Positions 42,251-54,176 of a DNA stretch of 64,000 bases are shown one piece after another (position 1 is the first letter of the stretch; every line of letters starts with the position of its first letter). The stretch spans positions 68,256 through 132,255 of the forward strand of contig JAAOMT010000735.1 in the NCBI GenBank assembly GCA_016748015.1. The letters are read 5' to 3'. This DNA comes from Geosiphon pyriformis. Its lineage: Eukaryota > Glomeromycota > Glomeromycetes > Archaeosporales > Geosiphonaceae. Under the pieces are notes generated by a model that was not told the DNA's origin, did no database searches, and worked only from the letters and a program-made list of their open reading frames with translations. The position numbers were made by a program, and so were the translations under genes.

Positions 42251-42542
42251 TTATTAAAAACGAAATGCAATTAGCATTTTTTTATTTGATTTGAATAAAA
42301 ATAATAAAATCTTATACTTAAAGAAAGGAGAAATGTTTTTCGGCAAAAGTTTGGGGGCTAAACTTTTCGAAATGCCTGACTTGTCAATTATGACGGCCGG
42401 AACATCACTATTTTTTATTTTATACACCTTATACACCTGCTAAATTTTTATCTAATTGTCCTAAAAATCTTTTAATATGCGAGACCGCAAAGAATACTTT
42501 AAATATGTTCTTATTCAATAAAGCTTCTTTAACTCAAAAAAA

Positions 42543-42825
42543 CCTGTACACTAATATAAAAGTTGACTTCAGTGCATCAAGCATATTTTGAACAGCAATT
42601 TAGAAGGCAGCATTATTACCAAACAATTTATGAACCAATTAGGTTATCAAGTTAATTATGCTGTAAATGCTTGCATTATTATTGCTAATAAAATCCATTG
42701 GTAAGATTGACAATTTATTCTTTGAAGTGAATAGAATTATTATACTTACCAAAGTCTTGGTCATAAAAGCCACCCAATATTAGGCACTTGTTGAAAACAT
42801 CTGGCTGACAAAAACCAGCGAGTGC
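42543..42825 (+). pseudogene. retropepsin-region scrap of a B/E-type LTR element
   Basis: CTGTACACTAATATAAAAGTTGAC (42544-42567) matches the entry to the protease of E (CTGTACACTAATGCTAAAGTTGG at 56407). It goes on as LNSNLEGSIITKQFMNQLGYQVNYAVNACIIIANK. The catalytic triad is Asn-Ser-Asn. Frameshifts follow, and KVLVIKATQY-like and ENIWLTKT-like pieces reach 42825. No LTR or other domain is adjacent. Confidence 0.65.
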
Positions 42826-42829
42826 AAAC

Positions 42830-43325
42830 TCATGCGAAGTGTTGTGTGTCTCGAAATTTTGCTTCGGGTGTGCACGGCAAAGCATCCGCGGATATTATCG
42901 ATGAAGTATTGATTGTTGGGGATTAAGTAATTAGGCATAATATAAATTAGCAAAAGTTAAACACGAATACAACACGAATCAAGGTCTATCAATACACACT
43001 ATGATTTCGATATCGAAAAGATCTACAACAAAAAATGTAATCGCAAGACAAGAAAGATTACACAAAAAACTGTCCGGAAAATATTGTTAGGGATTATGAT
43101 GAGTGGCATTGTTTGACCATGCAGGAAATAATAAGCGTTACATAACAACGCTTAGCACTGCCATAATCCATCCGCTGTGTATAATGTTTTCTAGCATTAA
43201 TTATGCTAACCAATGACCTATTGAAATTGAACAAGGCCTCTTTATAGAATGAAGATTTACAAATGATTTATTGCTAATAACTTAGGTTATTCTCCGTTAA
43301 TTTAAGATATCTATAGTGAGGGGTG
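42830..43325. other. intergenic DNA downstream of the GT8 gene
   Basis: Less AT-rich than the surrounding repeats, with no convincing frame and no match to the repeats in the window. Part of it (roughly 43090-43325) may be 3' UTR of the minus-strand glycosyltransferase gene. No RNA gene was recognised. Confidence 0.5.
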
Positions 43326-43326
43326 C

Positions 43327-44641
43327 TCAAACATCAGGGGAACAAGTTGCCTTAATGGTATCAAAACTGTGTAATCGATTCATCTCAGAATTTTCTTGGA
43401 ACCAAATATCATATGGTTCTCGGAATACACTAGCTGGTTTTGCCTCTAAAAATGGTTTCATTGAAGTATAATGTACAACTTTTATCTCATCATATAACAT
43501 CTTCCATAAGAGTGGATGTCTGCGAAGAATGGATAAGTTAAAATTAAAGGTAATTGGTAGAGAAAGTGCTCTACAGAAACATAAATGTGTTGAGTTAAGG
43601 ATCTGATTACTTAACAAAAGCATATTTCAGCTGATTATTCACCTGAAACGATAATATTCATTAAGGAAAGCTTGTTCCGCAAAATCTATATTGTAGTTGC
43701 CACGTATTTTGTATGTTCTCATTATCTCGTCAAAAACAATTTTAGAGGGTCTGAATGCCATAAATCCTACGAAGAATCGAAATTTATGTGATCTCCGTAG
43801 TATATCTTTAATCTATAATTCCCAAACAAGTCATAAAAATATATGGCTTACCAGCATTAAAATTGACATTCACAATACCATCAAAAACATCTGGAGCTGC
43901 AGCGTACTCGAATCCGGTAACCGTTGCATCATAAATTAGATTAAACACATGATCCAATGGATGCACAACAAGTGCATCTGAATCAATATAGACAATTCCA
44001 TCAAATTCCGAGAATTTCCACATCTGTAATTTTGTAAATTGATCTCGGAAATGTTCGCTGACACCTTCCCAAGGTGGAGCTAATCGATCAACAACACGGA
44101 GTTTCCAGCCCACAGCACGAAGCTGACATTTTGCCAAATAAGAGATTTTCTCTGGGAAATATATTAGATGCATTTCATGATTTGGATGATGCTTTCTGAT
44201 AGTGTACCCAAGGGTTAATGCCCCTGGTAAGTAATCCTCTGAATATAGGGAACTAAAGAAAGTATTGTTCCTTGTTGTTGTATTACCATTGGAGAGGTTT
44301 TCCAACAAGGTTGTATTAGAGATGGTTGCTTCTTGATAGCGTAGTGCACAAGTGACTGTATCATGACAGGCATAAGTGCCATTAAGAAGGTTTGATCCAA
44401 ACCAAGGAGTATTGACATATTGAAATATGAAAATAACGATGATTGTGTACGCAGTTGCGATCAAAAGTCCAACAAATAACTTTGCCAAAAAACGCAGCCG
44501 ACCATGTTTATTAAAAAATAAGATTCTCGAGCAACAGCTTAAGCATAGCCATCCCGCACCGCCATTCACACCGCCTGAAAAACTTTTCTCTACATCGTTC
44601 CCAAGAAGCGAGTGAGCGGCTTCGTCGAGAGACGAGACCAT
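43327..44641 (-). CDS. GT8 family glycosyltransferase, type II membrane protein (three exons)
   Basis: Exons 44641-43852, 43766-43643 and 43570-43327, with GT-AG introns of 85 bp (GTAAGC...TTCGTAG) and 72 bp (GTGAAT...TCTGTAG). Phases agree and give 385 codons. Residues 1-53 are cytosolic, 54-74 form one membrane span (KLFVGLLIATAYTIIVIFIF), and the rest would be lumenal. The GT8/glycogenin-like catalytic domain includes YLPGALTLGYTIRKH, LQMWKFSEFDGIVYIDSDAL with the metal-binding DSD (220-222), and NFNAGFMAFRPS across the first junction. It then has NIDFAEQAFLNEYY, LPITFNFNL and EIKVVHYTSMKPF (the family C-terminal HYT..KPW/F motif). It transfers sugar from a nucleotide donor, probably in the Golgi; the acceptor is unknown. 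The stop is TGA. This is the only intact host gene in the window. An alternative upstream start is possible. Confidence 0.88.
43643..43766 (-). other. exon 2 of the GT8 gene
   Basis: A 124-bp exon bounded by CGTAG before and GTGAAT after. It encodes FMAFRPSKIVFDEIMRTYK and NIDFAEQAFLNEYYRF, standard GT8 sequence after the NAG motif. The 1/2 phases on each side restore the frame exactly. Confidence 0.85.
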
Positions 44642-44829
44642 TTCAATACTGACAGTGCTCTTAGGAGGAGCTCGTTGTGCATGCGGTAATCTTCGATCAG
44701 CCAGGTTGACTCGATAAAGTTTTTAAAACAAGATATTAAAACCGTTAGTGACGAAAGGGAATCGATGATGGCGTTATACGTCATAGTGAAGACACAATGT
44801 AAATAATCAAAAATGATTTTTTCAATTCT

Positions 44830-46200
44830 GTCAAATGCTAAAAATTAATTCATATTAATTATATAATCAAACTTTTAAATTAATTATAATATTTCAAAAT
44901 TATTCTCATAGTTGTATTTTTATCTAAATTTAATACTAAAATATTAATCTTTTATTTTATATTTTTTTCTTATCAAGATATTTTATTTTTGTTTATGTAT
45001 CCAATTTTGTTTGCACAAATGATTATGTTTAATAAAAATTTTGATATAAACTTTAATAAGTTTGAAAATAATAACAAATAAATATTTTAATTTATTAGTT
45101 ATATATGTTAAAATTTAATTTTTTATAAATAAAAATACAAATACTTATGAGTTAGATTTTTGTTTTATTAATAAACTATTTAATATAAAACAATACAATT
45201 ATAAATTTAATATTCAAAAATATAATAAAAAATTAAAATAAGTGTTAAAAATTAAGTTTTAATATTTTTAAATTAAAATTAAAACAATATATATATAGTG
45301 TACTCATATTTATTAAATTAATTTAAAAATTAAATAAAAGTTTTTGTAATTTATAAAATAAACAACTATTTAAAATAATTAATAATTATAATTTAGCTAT
45401 AATCAAAAATACTTTTTTTTTAAATTTTTATAATTACAATTAGAACAAAAAGTTGTAACTTTTTTATTTTTTAAAGCAATTAATAATATTTTTATTAATA
45501 ATATACTTATAGTTATAAAGATTGTTTGACAATACTCTGTAAAAATGTTTTTTTAAATAAAATAATAGTTAACTAATTTTTTGCTAATTTAAAAACATTT
45601 TTTTTATTTTTAGTTAAAAATTTATTCTTTTTTAAAGTTTTTTTAAAAAATTCATTTGAAAAAATTTTGGTATAATTTTTATTTTAACCAAAAACTCTAT
45701 GTATTTAATAAAATAACTAATAATTAAGTTATTTTTTTCTTTTATTTTTCTTTTTATTACTGTTTAAATAATTAAAAAAACCAAATTAATCCAAAAACTA
45801 TTTTTTTAAACTTTTATTATATTTAATAATAATATTTTTTGGTATTTTTGATTTTAATTTTAGTTTTTTAAACCAATTTTTTTTTATAAAAAATAAAACT
45901 TTTGTTTTTTTGTTATTTAAATTAATATTCATATTTAATTTTATTATAACTGTAAATAAAAAAAAATTTTATTCTAAATAATAACAATAAAAACATATTA
46001 TTTAATTTTAATTTGAATTAGTTTTTGATTATATTGTTTAATATATTGGTTTTTAATTGATTTTTACTTGTTTTAAAAGCAAAAAAAATTATATTTCTAT
46101 ATATATTTTTAATTAATTAACTTATTAAATTATTTAATTTTAAAAATTAAATTGATTAAATAAAAATAAAAATAATATTTTTTTTTGGTTTTTAATAATA
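44830..46200. other. AT-rich DNA without a recognisable gene
   Basis: Homopolymer-rich sequence between the host gene and the first K-type relic. No homology or coherent frame was found. Promoter elements of the GT8 gene may lie at its left edge (44.65-44.85 kb), but no clear TATA box was identified. Confidence 0.55.
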
Positions 46201-46660
46201 TTGTTTTTAATGGTATTAAAAAACAATTACCAGTTTTTAAAATAAATGATTTTTATTTTAGTACTTAATAATTCTTTTAAGATTAAATTGGTTTTTGTTA
46301 AAACTGTCTTTTAATTTAAATATAATTTTATTAATATTAAGTTTATGTTTAAAAACAATATAAAATTGTTTTATATAAAGTTTGTTTTTCAAGTTTTATT
46401 AAATATTTTTTAAGTTAAGCTTGTTAATTTTTTTTATATTTTATATTTTTAAATTTATTAAATCTTTAGTAATTTTTGAATCTATTTTTTTTCTATTGCT
46501 ATTGTTTTATATAATATTTTTAAAAATATTATTGTTGTTAATATTAAAAATATTAAAAATATTTTTGGTATTTAATAATATAATATTATTTATTTTAACT
46601 TTTTTATATAGCTATAACTGTTTTAAATTGATAATTAATTTTAATAGTAAAAAATAATAT
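46200..46660 (+). pseudogene. K-type LINE ORF1 relic (K3)
   Basis: Plus-strand frames read FKIKLVFVKTVF and FKNNIKLFYIKFVF, followed by VKLVNFFYILYF and FFSIAIVLYNIFKNI. The better copy K (53110-52860, minus) reads FKIKLAYVKTVFQ, FKNNVKLFCMEFA, FLVELVSFVYLVF. Nearly every C/G is replaced by T/A. Confidence 0.5.
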
Positions 46661-47249
46661 TAAAATACTTTTTTTTGTTAATTAAAAAAAATTACTATAT
46701 TTTATAATATATTTAAAATTAAGTTAGATAATTTTTTTGATTATATTGTTATTAAAATTGATAATTTATTTTATTAGATTGGTAATAAAAAATTTTTATT
46801 TCTTATATTATTAATTTTATTTAACAATTATAATATAATTATTATTTTTTATTTTTTTTTACTGTTGCTTAAATAATTAAAAAACCAAATTAGCCAAAAA
46901 ACAATTTTTTTAAATTTCTGTTATATTTAATAACAACTTTTTTAAAATATTAAAAGCTTTTTTTTGGTGTTTTTAATGTTAGTTTTAGTGTTTTAAAATC
47001 AGTTTTTTTTTAAAAAAAAAATAAAACTTTGGTTTTTTCTGTTTTTTCTGGTTTTTTTTACCAATTTGTATTATTAAATATAGTATTTAATTCTATTATA
47101 AGTAAAAATTTTTTGTTTTAAATAATAATAATAGAAGCATATTAACTATTTTTAATTTAGATTAATTCTTAATTATATTGTTTTTTAATTATATTGTTTT
47201 TAATAATATCTAAAAAACAATTATTAATTATTTAAAGTTTATAAAATAT

Positions 47250-47660
47250 ATAGTTTTTATTTTAATATTTAATGTTTTTTAAGATTAAAATAGTTTTTAT
47301 TAAGGCTGTTTTTTAATCTATACATTATTTTATTAATATAAAATTAGTATTTAAAGACAATATAAAGCTATTTTATATAAAATTTGTTTTTTAAGTTTTT
47401 TTAAAAATTGCTTTTTAAGTTAAACTTGCTAATTTTGTTTTTTTTATTCTTAAGATTATTAAGTCTATAATAGTTTTAAATTTACTTTTTTTTGTTATTA
47501 TTGCTTTGTATAATATATTTAAAAATATATTTGTTATTAATATTAAAATAATTTTTAATGCTTTTAGTCAAATTATTTAAATTATATTAAAATCTGTTAG
47601 TATTTAATAATATACTATTGTATATTTTAATATTATTAATATAATTATAACTGCTTTTAT
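47250..47660 (+). pseudogene. K-type LINE ORF1 relic (K4)
   Basis: Plus-strand reading FFKIKIVFIKAVF, LVFKDNIKLFYIKFVF, VKLANFVFFILKIIKSIIVL and VIIALYNIFKNIFVINIKIIF aligns in order with K. It is about as decayed as K3. The 47660-49560 stretch beyond it shows no clear gene. Confidence 0.5.
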
Positions 47661-49560
47661 ATATTAATTAGTTTTATTAAGTAAAAATAATATTAAAATA
47701 TTTTTTGAATATATTATTTTTAAAATTAATAATATAATTTTTTAAGTTAATATTATACTTGTTTTATTTTGTATTTTTTTTAGCTTTGTTTAACAACTAT
47801 AATATATTATTATTATTTTTAACTTTAAATTTTTTTTGGATATTATAATTATAAAAATAATATTTTAAAAAAGTATTATATTTAATAAAAAACTTTTAAT
47901 TATTAATATTGCTTAAATATTAAGATTTCAAAATTTTTTATTTAAGTCTATAAATAATTACAGATTTTTGTATCTTGTTTTATTAGTATATTATAATTTT
48001 TATTATTATTGTTATAGTATATTTTTTGGTTAATTTTAAGTTAATCTTTTTAAAATTTAAGTTAACTATATTGGCTTTATTAATTAAATTTATTATTAAA
48101 CTTATTGATATTTTAATTATTATAATTATTAAATTATTTAATATTTTTTTTATTATATATTAAATTAAAAAGTAATTGTATTAAAATTAAAATTAATATT
48201 TTTGTTAATATATTAGATAAATTACATAAAAAAATTAATAATTAAAAGTTAAATATTAACTTAAATAATTGGTTATATATAAAAAAACATATATTATATT
48301 TTTTTTAAAATTTTTATAAATTAAGCTAAGATTAAATTATATTAAATTATAAATATTAATTAAAACCAATTTATTATTAACAATTAAATTTTATTTTATT
48401 ATTAATTTTTAACTTTAAATTTAACAAATAATTGTTTTTTTGTAATATACTATTATATTTATAATACATAAATTAATTTTGATAATATTTTTAAATATTA
48501 TAAGTAATTTAATAAACTAATTTTTAAAAACAAATTTTTTACAATAATTATATAAATAATACTAATATATAACAATTAAAAAACAAATATAATTATAAAA
48601 ATTTATTGATTAAAATAATTTATTTATTAAAATAGTTATTAAACAATATTTTTTTTTACAATAAAATTAAAAATATATATAAAAACATAGTTAAATTTTT
48701 TTTTAAATTATAGTAAATACAAATTATCTTAAATAACTAAAATTATATAGTTTTTTTTATATAATAAATAGTTTTTTATATAAAGCTTTTATAAAATAAA
48801 TATAAAATTAATAGTATTACAAATAATTAAAAACTCTTTGTTTCTTTAATTTTATAACTATGACTAAAGCAAAAAATAAAAAAGCTGTATTTAATATTTT
48901 TTTAAGATATTTAATAAAGTTTCAATCAAAAAAGTTTTTTTTGTTAAAAAAACAATTAAACAGAATGTTTTAAAAGCTTTTTTCTTAAATAATAGTAGTA
49001 AAAAGCTGTCTTTGATAATTGCTAAAATATTTTTTTTATTTTTGGCTAGTTTTTTTATTAGTCAAGATTTCTTTAAAAAGATCTTTGAATTAATTCCAGT
49101 ATTGTTTCTACTTTCATCAAAAGCCTAAAAGTTTTTAATAGTAAATCAGTTAACAAACTAATTTTTTTTACTATTGTTATTATATCTGATATTACTAATA
49201 TTACTTCTTTAAAAATAATTAGAAAAATCAAAAATTCCAAAAAGCAGAAACAGTTATTTGTTTTTATTATTGTTACACCAAATCCTTTTGTGGTTTTAGA
49301 TAAAATCTTGAATAAAATTTTTATTGTATCATTTGACATATTATTTAAAATAGATTAAGATTAATTACTAATTATATTGTTAAATATAATATTTTTTAAT
49401 AGATTCTTACCAATTTTAAAAGCAAAGCAATAGTTTTTTGTTGAATTATTTATTCTTAAAAACTGAGCTAATTAAATGGAAACTAATTAATTATTGTTTT
49501 TTTTGGTTTTTAATATTGTTGTTAATAATATTTAAAAAATTATTACTAATTATTAAAAAT
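47661..49560. other. AT-rich DNA, no assignable gene
   Basis: A minus frame at 49339-49073 exists but is not matched by any family in the window and may be chance or a decayed LINE part. Everything else is low-complexity A/T. Confidence 0.5.
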
Positions 49561-49579
49561 TTATTAAATAGATAGCCTT

Positions 49580-51050
49580 TACTTTAATGCTACTTTCAAG
49601 ATCAAATTGGCTTATATTAAGACTATTTTTCAGTTTGTGCATGGTTTTTTAAGTACAAAGTTGGTATTAAAAAACAATATAAAGCTTTTCTGTATAGAAT
49701 TTGCTTTTTAAAAATTTTTAGAAACTGTTTTTTTGGTTGAATTTATGAGTTTTGTTTGTCTAATTATTTTTAAAATTACTAAGTTTTTGGTAGTTTTTGA
49801 AATTAGTTCTTTTTTTGCTGCTGTTGTATTATATAATATGTTTTTGAATGTATTTGTTTTTAATATTAAGACAGTATTTAGTAAGTTTAATAAAGTTACT
49901 TATATTAAACTAAAACTTAATAGTTTTTGGTAATATATTGTTATTTATTTTAAAAAGCTAAATGTTACTATAATTGTATTAAATTATTGATTAGTGTTGA
50001 TAAATAAAAATAGTATTAGAATTTTTTCTTTAATAAATTAAAATAAAATTTTTTTGTTTTATAATAGGTTTAAGATTAAATTAGTTGACTTTTTTTTGGC
50101 TGTATTGTTTTTAATATTAGTAATATAATATCTTAAGTTAGTGATTGAACATGTTTTATTCCTTATTCTTCTAAATTTGGTTATTGTTCTCAGTTTGCTC
50201 TGGTTATATTTAAATCTTAAGCTAATTTAGATACTATAATAATCAAGACTAGTACACTAAAGAAGTATTATATTTGATAAAAAACTTCTAGTTTTTAATA
50301 TTGGTTTAGGTATTAAGATATAAACTATTTGGTTGTAAATTGTAAAATACTTTTGTCTTTTTTTTCCAAAATTTTCAAGGTATTTGCATCTTATTTTATA
50401 AGTAACAGGTTTTATCTTAAGATTTCTGTTTCTGTGAACACTTTTAATTTTTTTTGGCACTGTTTGTTTCTTTTTTTGTGGTTGTTGATAATTCTTTAAT
50501 CTCTTTTTAATTGGTTTTTTTGAAGTCCAATTTGGTCAAGTTAATTACTTTAATTATATTTATTATTAAATCTGTTGGTTTTTTGGTAATTGTGTTTGAA
50601 CAATTTATTAAGAGTAATTTTGTTTTAAGCAGTGTTTTTAGTTTTAAAGTTAATAAACTTGTAATATATTTGAGTGTTTTTAGCAAAGTTATTGATAAAT
50701 TGGAAAAAAAAGTAATGTTATTAAAGAAAAAATATTGCATAAATAATATTAACATGTTTAGTAGTTTTATGAATTAGATTGTTATTAATAATAAGATATT
50801 TTCTAATTTAATATTACTTTGAGTTTATAAATCTGTTAAAATTAAAACTAATCTTTTAAAACCAGTTAAATGACTGGTTAAATTGGTTTTTTGTAGTATT
50901 ATTTTGTTAAAAATAATTCAAAAAATGTCTTTTTTGAATAAATGTTTTTCTATAATATTAGCATAGTATAGCTTAAACTGATTTAAATAGTTAGTTATAT
51001 ATAGAAAGCACATAAATTTTATTTAGTATTAGAATATTTAATTTGTTCTT
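49580..51050 (+). pseudogene. K-type LINE ORF1 and 3' end relic (K2)
   Basis: A longer, less decayed plus-strand copy. FKIKLAYIKTIFQFVHGFLSTKLVLKNNIKLFCIEFAF occurs near 49597-49710. Frame 49733-49933 has VEFMSFVCLIIFKITKFLVVFEISSFF and FSKFNKVTYIKLKLNSFW. Frame 50511-50777 has FLKSNLVKLITLIIFIIKSVGFL, EQFIKSNF and KVNKLVIYLSVFSKVIDKLEKKV, aligning with K 52290-51970. The end near 50955-51040 (AGCTTAAACTGATTTAAATAGTTAGTTATATATAGAAAG) matches the K 3' UTR. Stops are scattered throughout. Confidence 0.65.
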
Positions 51051-51598
51051 AACTTTTAGATAATAATTAAACCATATTTATTAAATATTTAATAATAATA
51101 AAAATATTACAAATTAAAAAATTTGTTTTTAAATATTTATTAAAATATTATATTTAAATAAATTTTATCAAATTAAAATCTTAATCAAAGATTTTTTAAT
51201 AAATTAGGTAGTATATTTAGTTTTTTAATTAGCAAATTTACTAAATTAAACAGTTTTTTTTAAAAAACAATAAGTATTTTAAAAACTTTTTTGTTATTTA
51301 CAAAAAAAACTTTTTTTTAATATTAACAAATAGTAAAAACTTTGAATTTATAATATTATTTACAAATATATTAGTTTGTTTATTATTTAATATTAAAATA
51401 ACTTTTATTTTATCTATTTAAAAAATAAAATTTTATTTTAATAATAATATTAATATATTATTTTTTAATTTAATAACAATTTTAACTATATATAGTTTTA
51501 ATTTATAGATATTTAAAAATACTTAATTGTTTAAATTAATAATAATTTTATTAAATATTAATATATTTTTTAATATTAAAACTATTATTTATAATTTT
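51051..51598. other. AT-rich DNA without a recognisable gene
   Basis: A/T homopolymer-rich spacer between two K-family 3' ends that face each other (K2 on plus, K on minus). No coding signal was seen. Confidence 0.55.
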
Positions 51599-53138
51599 GT
51601 TTTTTTTTTATTAGAATTTAATGAGCAAGATCTAATCACTATCTAATACAATATGACCACATAGAGTCTTAAATTAGATGTGATTTATGCATTTTCTATA
51701 TATAACCAGTTACTTGAGCCAGTTCAAGCTATACTATGTTAATGCACTAGAAGAAAACTTATCCAAAGATGACATCTTTTGAATAACAAAAAACAAAGTC
51801 ACACTACAAAGAACCAATCTAACCAGCCATTTGGCTGTTTTTAAAGTATTAGTTTTAACATTAATAGATTCATGTTTCCAAAGAAACATTAAGTTAAAAA
51901 ACATTTTATTATCTAAACTAACTGAGTGCTTTGAATTACCAGACATATTAATATCCTTTATATTGCATTTTTTTATAAAAAAACCACTTTTCTTCCCAAC
52001 TTACCAACAATTTTACTAAAAAAACCCAAATGTACCATAATTTCATTGACTTTAAGGCCAAGTTTATTGCTTGAAACCAAATTTCTATTAATAAATTGTT
52101 CAAAAAATTTGACCAAAGAACCAACTGGTTTAACAATAGACTTAACCAAAGCAGAAAGCTTGACCAAATTAGACTCCAAAGAAGCCAATAGAGAAGATAC
52201 CAAGAAATTACCAACAACTATAGAAAGAGAAGCAGAAGCTACCAGAAGAAAAAACTCAGAAAAATCTAAGGAAGCAGAAGCTTTTGCATAAAAAACACCA
52301 TTCACAAAATGTGTTCTAAACATCTTGGGAGCCTTGGGAAGGGGAGGCAGAGAAACTTTGCAGTCTATAGCCAAATAACCCACTTTTTAACACCTAAAAC
52401 AATGCTAACAACCAGGAGTTTCTTACCAAATATGACATTTCCTTAAGGTACCAGTTTTGACAACTGCAGAATTCAAATCAACTTAGGAATCAAACATAAT
52501 TAGAGCAAACCAGGAACAATAACCAGAATTAGGCAAACAAGAAATGAAACAAGTCTGGTCATCAACTTAGAAGATTATATTACTAATTTTAAAAACAGTA
52601 CAGCCAGAAAAAAGATTGACCAACTTGGCTTTAAACTGATCACAAAACAAAATTGTTTCATTTTGATTAATAAGAAAAAGAATATGAACACTATTTTTGC
52701 CCATCAAAATCGACCAGTGAATCAGAGCAGAAGCAGCAGCATCCAATTTTTTAAAGTAAACAATTACATATTGCCAAACACTAGCAGGTTTCAGCACGAC
52801 ATAAGAAACTTCACCAAAAACACCAAGAACTAACTTAATATTAACAATAAATATACTTAAAGACACATTATATAGCACAATAGCAGCAGAAAAGAACTAG
52901 ACTCAGAAATTACCAAAGACTTGGCAATTTTAAGAAAGACAAGATAAACAAAGCTTACAAGCTCAACCAGAAATACAGCATCCAAAAAACTTAAGGAAGC
53001 AAACTCCATACAAAAGAGTTTCACATTGTTCTTAAAAACAGATTTTGCACCCAAAAAACCATGTATAGACTGAAAAACAGTCTTAACATAAGCCAATTTA
53101 ATCTTGAAAGTAACATCAGGCACCAGAGTGGAGGCCAC
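51599..53138 (-). mobile_element. LINE K: ORF1 followed by 3' UTR and poly-A tail, 5' side cut by element E
   Basis: Minus strand: ORF1 frames (53138-51734), then the 3' UTR and a tail (TTTTTTTTTTATTAGAATTTAATGAG on the plus strand at 51599-51625). The 3' UTR words (GTTATATATAGAAAATGC and CTCATTAAAT) are shared with K2 and partly with LINE-1 and LINE-3. No endonuclease or RT lies between ORF1 and the 3' end. It could be an internally deleted or ORF1-only LINE. The 5' end is replaced by LTR E at 53139. Confidence 0.65.
51734..53138 (-). pseudogene. K ORF1-like RNA-binding protein with CCHC knuckle
   Basis: Frames in order: 53138-52857 (VPDVTFKIKLAYVKTVFQSIHGFLGAKSVFK ... AVFLVELVSFVY), then 52878-52567 (VNIKLVLGVFGEVSYVVLKPASVWQYVIVYFKKLDAAASALIHWSILMGKNSVHI, which has an RRM-like pattern). 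A decayed stretch with CFRC-stop-KVGYLAIDC (CCHC-type knuckle, about 52405-52360) comes next. Last are 52383-51973 (LESNLVKLSALVKSIVKPVG ... NEIMVHLGFFSKIVGKLG, helical) and 51946-51734. It is probably an ORF1 nucleic-acid chaperone of a LINE. It is interrupted by frameshifts and stops. Confidence 0.65.
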
Positions 53139-53154
53139 TATTATTTGAGTAAAA

Positions 53155-53345
53155 AAACCAATCCAAAGTTATGAAAAAACATGACCAAAATGTGACATAA
53201 CACAGAATGGCATGGAATAACATTAAATAACACATTATAACTGAGGATAATACAGGATAACATGTTATAACATAGAATAACACAAAATTACATGTAATAA
53301 CATCAGATAACATGTTATAATATAGGATAATTAGTACTAACATAG
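53155..53345 (+). repeat. AT-rich tandem repeat in E LTR
   Basis: Degenerate units around GATAACATGTTATAACATAG, 8-9 copies. The equivalent in A is at 3845-3970. The units contain the near-palindrome AACATGTT and might form hairpins. Confidence 0.6.
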
Positions 53346-53431
53346 AAGAACAAAGCAATTACAGAAATAGCAAAGCAATAGTTAGCAATAACAGAACAAT
53401 CAAAAAGCAATCCTGTAAAACCAAAAGAATA

Positions 53432-53438
53432 TATAAAA
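53432..53438 (+). promoter_or_regulatory. TATA box in E LTR
   Basis: TATAAAA preceded by GTAAAACCAAAAGAA, the same block as in A and B LTRs. It lies about 290 bp into the LTR, about 740 bp before the LTR end. Confidence 0.55.
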
Positions 53439-54176
53439 ATAAGTAGTTAAGGAAAGTAAAAAGACATCTAAATATAAACCACTAAACAAGAATCAAATAT
53501 CTATACCTCTTCATCATTTATTATATTCCATATTAATTTTTTGAAATAAATCAATTATTAAGAAATCAGAATCATGAATTTATGTTCTCAAACTTTGTGG
53601 AATTTACATGAATTAATCATTGTTTCATATCTTCATTCCAAAACAGATGCTCTTAACATAACTGTCTCAAACTATTAATGATTTGGACCAATTGCTTTTG
53701 ATCATAGTGATTGACAATACTAATTTATCTTTTCTTTTCTTTTCTTTCTTTTCTTTTATTTTCTTTTTCTTTCTTTATTTTTCTCTTGTGAAGCAATAAC
53801 ATAATAAAATTGACTGTCTGAAAATAGACTTTGTAATAGTCTAATAAAAAAAAAAAGCTCCTTCTAGGTGTTTGGATATTAACATTATCTTAATAGCTTA
53901 CCAAAAAAGTGAAAAGACAATGCTAGACCCTAACAACTGTGCTTATTAGCTTAGAGAAGAAAGCTCATCTTTATAAGAAGTTGCAATCAGCAAAAACCAA
54001 AACTTTGTGCTTTATAACCAAAGAACTCAATGGGTAAATTCACAATCAGTAAAATAAAATCTTCAGAGACTGATAATCAAAGAGTAAGCTACTGGAATTA
54101 TGCAAAACATGCATTACCAATACTTGAGAGCACCAAATGTTACTATTTTCCTACTCCATCAAGTTTATCTGTAACA

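Larger units (their letters stand above)
53139..54176 (+). repeat. 5' LTR of element E (1038 bp)
   Basis: It starts TATTATTTGAG (TGTTAC-type start altered) and ends CTGTAACA. It holds AT-rich tandem units with ATAACATGTTATAACATA (53155-53345), TATAAAA at 53432-53438 and a pyrimidine tract at 53718-53785. A perfect inverted repeat, GAGAGCACCAAATGTTAC (54126-54143) against GTAACATTTGGTGCTCTC (54171-54188), spans the LTR end. The 4 bp before it are ccac. Confidence 0.82.

Noticed and set aside
43697-43939. plus-strand ORF over the GT8 gene
   Set aside because: Antisense shadow across exon 2 and intron 1. The minus strand has GT8 motifs and splice sites.
44590-44784. upstream minus ORF as an extra 5' exon of the GT8 gene
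   Set aside because: It overlaps exon 1 in another frame, has no recognisable domain and no needed splice donor. The ATG at 44641 is sufficient.
44830-51600. mitochondrial DNA insertion, because of the extreme A+T
   Set aside because: No mitochondrial gene words were found, whereas LINE K ORF1 words are readable in three places. Repeat decay fits better.
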